Shown here piece after piece: positions 61,611 to 64,000 of a DNA stretch of 64,000 nt. The stretch is from assembly GCA_002337005.1 (NCBI GenBank), contig DDFD01000024.1, positions 20,496-84,495 on the forward strand, written 5' to 3'. Position 1 is the first letter of the stretch. Each line of letters opens with the position of its first letter. A program made the position numbers and the translations under genes. Below the pieces are notes generated by a model that saw nothing but the letters and a program-made list of their open reading frames with translations, searched no databases and had not been told where the DNA came from. The stretch comes from Flavobacteriales bacterium UBA1937 (GTDB taxonomy: Bacteria > Bacteroidota > Bacteroidia > Flavobacteriales > Weeksellaceae).

Positions 61611-62150
61611 TTAATTTAGTTGAAATTCTTTTTTAACAAGGCTTAGCTTAGTTCTTACAGAAGCATCTACCTGCTGGTCTCCTACTCTTAGGATGTAACC
61701 CCCAATAATTTCTGGATTTACCACTACTTTTAGGTCATAGTTTCTGCTATGGTCTATAAGTGTAGTAGATTTTATGATTTCGTCAGTATTTTCCTTAGAA
61801 AGTTCAGTAGCTAACGTAAGAGTAATTCTCTGTACTCCTTGTAAATCTTCTACCTTATTGATGTATTCTTGGGCAATACCTTGCAGATGACTTTCTCTAC
61901 CTTGCTTGATAACTAGGATTATCAAGTTCTGAGCTACAGGAGAAAAATTAACGAAAACTTGTGTTGCCACCGCAATTTTCTTCTTTGCATCTATGATAGG
62001 TGAAGCAAAAAAATTCTTCAATTCCTTAGAATCTTTCATAATCTTTACCACATCTTTCATCTCTGCAAATACTGTTGCAGTATTACCCGACTCCTGAGTG
62101 AAATCAAGTAAACCTTGTGCGTATCTTTTTGCTACTTTAGATGTAAGCAT
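61611..62150 (-). CDS. atpH: ATP synthase F1 subunit delta
   Basis: The 179-residue subunit joins the peripheral stalk to alpha. The N-terminal helical bundle (SKVAKRYAQGLLDFTQES) and the C-terminal motif PEIIGGYILRVGDQQVDAS fit the family. It lies 2 nt after atpF and 18 nt before atpA. Confidence 0.95.
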   Translation of the reverse strand: MLTSKVAKRYAQGLLDFTQESGNTATVFAEMKDVVKIMKDSKELKNFFASPIIDAKKKIAVATQVFVNFSPVAQNLIILVIKQGRESHLQGIAQEYINKVEDLQGVQRITLTLATELSKENTDEIIKSTTLIDHSRNYDLKVVVNPEIIGGYILRVGDQQVDASVRTKLSLVKKEFQLN

Positions 62151-62152
62151 TG

Positions 62153-62650
62153 TTAGTTCTGATTAGGTTGTTTAAGGATATTTTCTACCAACTGATTGTG
62201 AGCATCTGTAGTATCTAGTTTTTTCTTTAAGATAGATTCTGCAATTTGTACTGAAAGAGAACCAATTTGGTTTTTGATTTCAGCTACAGCAGCGCTTTTC
62301 TCAGCAACGATAGACTGTCTTGCTTGTGCTATCATTTTATCACCTTCTACTTTAGCAATATCTTTAGCATCAGAAACTATTTTTTCTTTAATTTCTCTAG
62401 CTTCTTTTAGGATAGCATCTCTTTCTGCCTTAGCTTCTCTGATGATTCTTTCGTTATCAGATTTTAGCTGTGCCATCTCTTCTTTTGCTAACTGTGCTTG
62501 GTTGAGAGCGTCGATAATATTCGTTTCTCTCTCATTGATAGAGTTAAGAATCGGTTTCCAAGCGAACTTTCCTAATAAAAGCAAAAGCCCTATAAAGATA
62601 ATAGATTGGATGATAAACAATCCTGATGAAAATTGACTAATTAATTCCAT
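62153..62650 (-). CDS. atpF: ATP synthase F0 subunit b
   Basis: The 165-residue stalk protein has one N-terminal membrane segment (FIIQSIIFIGLLLLLGKFAW), then a long Ala/Lys/Glu coiled coil. The start MELISQFSSG at 62650 was chosen over an in-frame start at 62704, whose extra 18 residues overlap a hairpin region. A terminator-like hairpin lies just upstream, between it and atpE. Confidence 0.95.
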   Translation of the reverse strand: MELISQFSSGLFIIQSIIFIGLLLLLGKFAWKPILNSINERETNIIDALNQAQLAKEEMAQLKSDNERIIREAKAERDAILKEAREIKEKIVSDAKDIAKVEGDKMIAQARQSIVAEKSAAVAEIKNQIGSLSVQIAESILKKKLDTTDAHNQLVENILKQPNQN

Positions 62651-62681
62651 ATGTAGATTAATGTTTTTTAAAATTTTGTTT

Positions 62682-62719
62682 AAAAAATCACTGACTGTAA
62701 GCAACCCCTACAGTCAATG
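62682..62719 (-). terminator. intercistronic hairpin after atpE
   Basis: On the minus strand CATTGACTGTA pairs with TACAGTCAGTG (11 bp, one G-U pair) around a 9-nt loop. ATTTTTT follows. It is built like a terminator but sits inside the operon, between atpE and atpF. Partial termination or 3'-end protection would raise atpE message over the downstream genes. Confidence 0.68.
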
Positions 62720-62726
62720 ATGTTTT

Positions 62727-62927
62727 TTAGTTTTCGCTTACAGCGAACAATGCAGCAAATGCAACCCCTTCGATAAGAGCTGCAGCAATAAGCATTGCAG
62801 TTTGTAATTTACCTGATTGCTCTGGTTGTCTTGCGATAGCTTCTAAAGCAGAAGCACCAATTTTACCGATACCGATACCAGCTCCGATAACTATTAAACC
62901 AGCACCAACGATTCTAGGAATGTTCAT
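62727..62927 (-). CDS. atpE: ATP synthase F0 subunit c
   Basis: The 66-residue ring subunit forms a helical hairpin. The polar loop is RQPEQSG (residues 33-39), with GAGIGIGKIGAS in helix 1. The ion-binding Glu53 in LIEGVAF lies in helix 2. The residue after Glu53 is Gly, not Ser/Thr, so the ES/T part of the sodium-binding signature is absent and proton use is expected. The hairpin at 62682-62719 follows. Confidence 0.96.
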   Translation of the reverse strand: MNIPRIVGAGLIVIGAGIGIGKIGASALEAIARQPEQSGKLQTAMLIAAALIEGVAFAALFAVSEN

Positions 62928-62957
62928 AATATATAATTTTAAAAAAATTGTTTCTTT

Positions 62958-64000
62958 TTAGTGAGCATGTTCGTGCTCGTGTTCCTGAACAGCCATACCA
63001 ATAAACAATGCAGATAGCATAGTAAAGATATAAGCTTGTAAAAACGCTACCAATACTTCTAATAAATAAATAACCAAAGTAAGTGCAGGAAATGCTACTC
63101 CAGCTACTACGTTTTTAAAGAAGTAGATTAACCCTATCAAACTCATTACCACAATGTGACCAGCAGACATATTTGCGAAAAGACGAATCATCAATGCAAA
63201 TGGCTTAGTTAAAGTCCCTAACAATTCTATTGGCAATAAAATCAATTGCATAGGAAAAGGAACGCCTGGCATCCAGAAAATATGTTTCCAATAATCTTTG
63301 TTTGCTGAAATATTGGTAATAAGATAAGTAAAAATTGCTAAGAAAAAGGTAATTGTAATATTACCCGTTACATTTACTCCAAAAGGCATTAAACCGATAA
63401 CATTCAAAAACAGAATAAAGAAAAATACGGTTAATAAATACCCCATAAATCTTCTGTACTTATGCCCTATGTTTGGAATAGCTATATCATCTCTAATGAA
63501 GATAATTAATGGTTCAAATAATTTTGCAACACCAGATGGCACTAAAGACTTTTTGTAAGACTTAGCCATTCCCCCGAAAATCACCAACATCAATACAGAA
63601 ACTAAAATAATCATCAAAACAGATTTAGTGATAGAAAGATCTAATGCAACTTTTTCTACCGTTGGATGATGATGTTCATCTAGTTTTAAGTCACCTGTTG
63701 CATCTGTTTTGTATATTTTCTCATGGAAAAGTCTGTAGTAATTCCCGTTGCTTTCTACCAAATTTTCAGCACTTTTACCTTCCATATTTACATGAGAGAA
63801 ATTATTTTTATTACTCATGAAAAAATGAAAACCTCCATCATAAATAATTATAGGAAGCGGAAAACCGATGTGATGACCATCTTTATCTACCATAATAGTA
63901 AAATCATGCGCATCTAGCAAGTGATGCTGAATAAATTCTTTATTCTCTTCAGCAATCTTTTCTTTCTCAGAAAGAGGCTTCGCTTCTGCGTGTTCTGTAG
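62958..64000 (-). CDS. atpB: ATP synthase F0 subunit a (5' partial)
   Basis: At least 347 codons lie in the window, and the frame continues past the right edge without a stop (TEHAEAKPLSEKEKIAEENKE before residue LLDAHDF, written in parts). A TTG at 63918-63920 is internal, not the start. The C-terminal channel has the essential Arg in LMIRLFANMSAGH. A long charged N-terminal extension, with a periplasmic HHIGFPLP segment, is usual in Bacteroidota a subunits. It is the first atp gene in the window. Confidence 0.95.
   Translation of the reverse strand, partial: TEHAEAKPLSEKEKIAEENKEFIQHHLLDAHDFTIMVDKDGHHIGFPLPIIIYDGGFHFFMSNKNNFSHVNMEGKSAENLVESNGNYYRLFHEKIYKTDATGDLKLDEHHHPTVEKVALDLSITKSVLMIILVSVLMLVIFGGMAKSYKKSLVPSGVAKLFEPLIIFIRDDIAIPNIGHKYRRFMGYLLTVFFFILFLNVIGLMPFGVNVTGNITITFFLAIFTYLITNISANKDYWKHIFWMPGVPFPMQLILLPIELLGTLTKPFALMIRLFANMSAGHIVVMSLIGLIYFFKNVVAGVAFPALTLVIYLLEVLVAFLQAYIFTMLSALFIGMAVQEHEHEHAH

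Noticed and set aside
63900..63920. TTG at 63918-63920 as the atpB start
   Set aside because: The frame continues to the window edge with a typical charged AtpB extension, so the TTG is internal.
1..64000. CRISPR arrays, rRNA genes, prophage modules
   Set aside because: No regularly spaced repeats, no rRNA-like sequence, and no phage structural genes were seen; the holin-like gene at 45685 belongs to a stress-type cluster.

Overview
The window comes from a low-GC member of the Bacteroidota, most probably a flavobacterium of the Weeksellaceae (Chryseobacterium/Cloacibacterium relatives). The support is a type IX secretion protein (PorQ), a TamL-type lipoprotein TamA homologue, a SusC/SusD pair, an ftsK-lolA-lptF/G gene order, an ATP synthase operon without atpD/atpC, and promoters of the Bacteroidota form TTG-N19-TAnnTTTG. 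The genus is an inference. Region 1 (1-4145) is accessory DNA: a tandem array of orphan Rhs toxin tips. Three cassettes each carry a conserved Rhs linker, a different C-terminal toxin domain (two HExxH zincin-like, one with a His/Cys arrangement like clan CD peptidases) and an adjacent exported immunity candidate; a decayed Rhs fragment follows. A DDE transposase (4366-5667), with its own promoter, separates this array from a tRNA-Ser(TGA). Region 2 (6305-12538) holds housekeeping and small enzyme genes: trxB, an exported hydrolase, a YitT-family membrane protein, holA, a PD-(D/E)xK-like protein, a secreted repeat protein, a HAD phosphatase and a second hydrolase. Region 3 (12617-30740) is an alpha-glucoside utilisation locus. 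A minus-strand regulator operon (AraC, LacI, cupin) diverges from an MFS transporter and a cytoplasmic trehalase. After a compound LacI-type operator come a periplasmic GH65 enzyme, SusC, SusD, an exported GH13 alpha-glucosidase, an SLC45/GPH-type sugar transporter, a PfkB sugar kinase (probably fructokinase) and an amylosucrase. Together they could capture trehalose, sucrose and related alpha-glucosides at the surface, process some in the periplasm, import the rest, and split sucrose inside into glucan plus fructose for phosphorylation. Region 4 (30742-54769) is mainly core: a fused cytochrome c assembly protein, an oxidoreductase, ftsK, a PIN-type toxin-antitoxin pair placed between ftsK and lolA, lolA, an LptF/G permease, frr/pyrH, porQ/cmk, an envelope-stress-like cluster (YtxH, holin-X-like, unknown, MscS), a diacylglycerol-kinase-like protein, a SpoU methyltransferase, tamL, an M28 peptidase and clpS. 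Two MITE-like elements with terminal inverted repeats lie in intergenic spaces (34153-34270 and 44957-45147). Region 5 (54875-64000) has a CNNM/CorC protein, a coiled-coil envelope protein with an NtrY-like histidine kinase, and the minus-strand operon atpB-E-F-H-A-G, with atpB running off the right edge. A terminator-like hairpin after atpE and a long inverted repeat between atpA and atpG are structural features of that operon.
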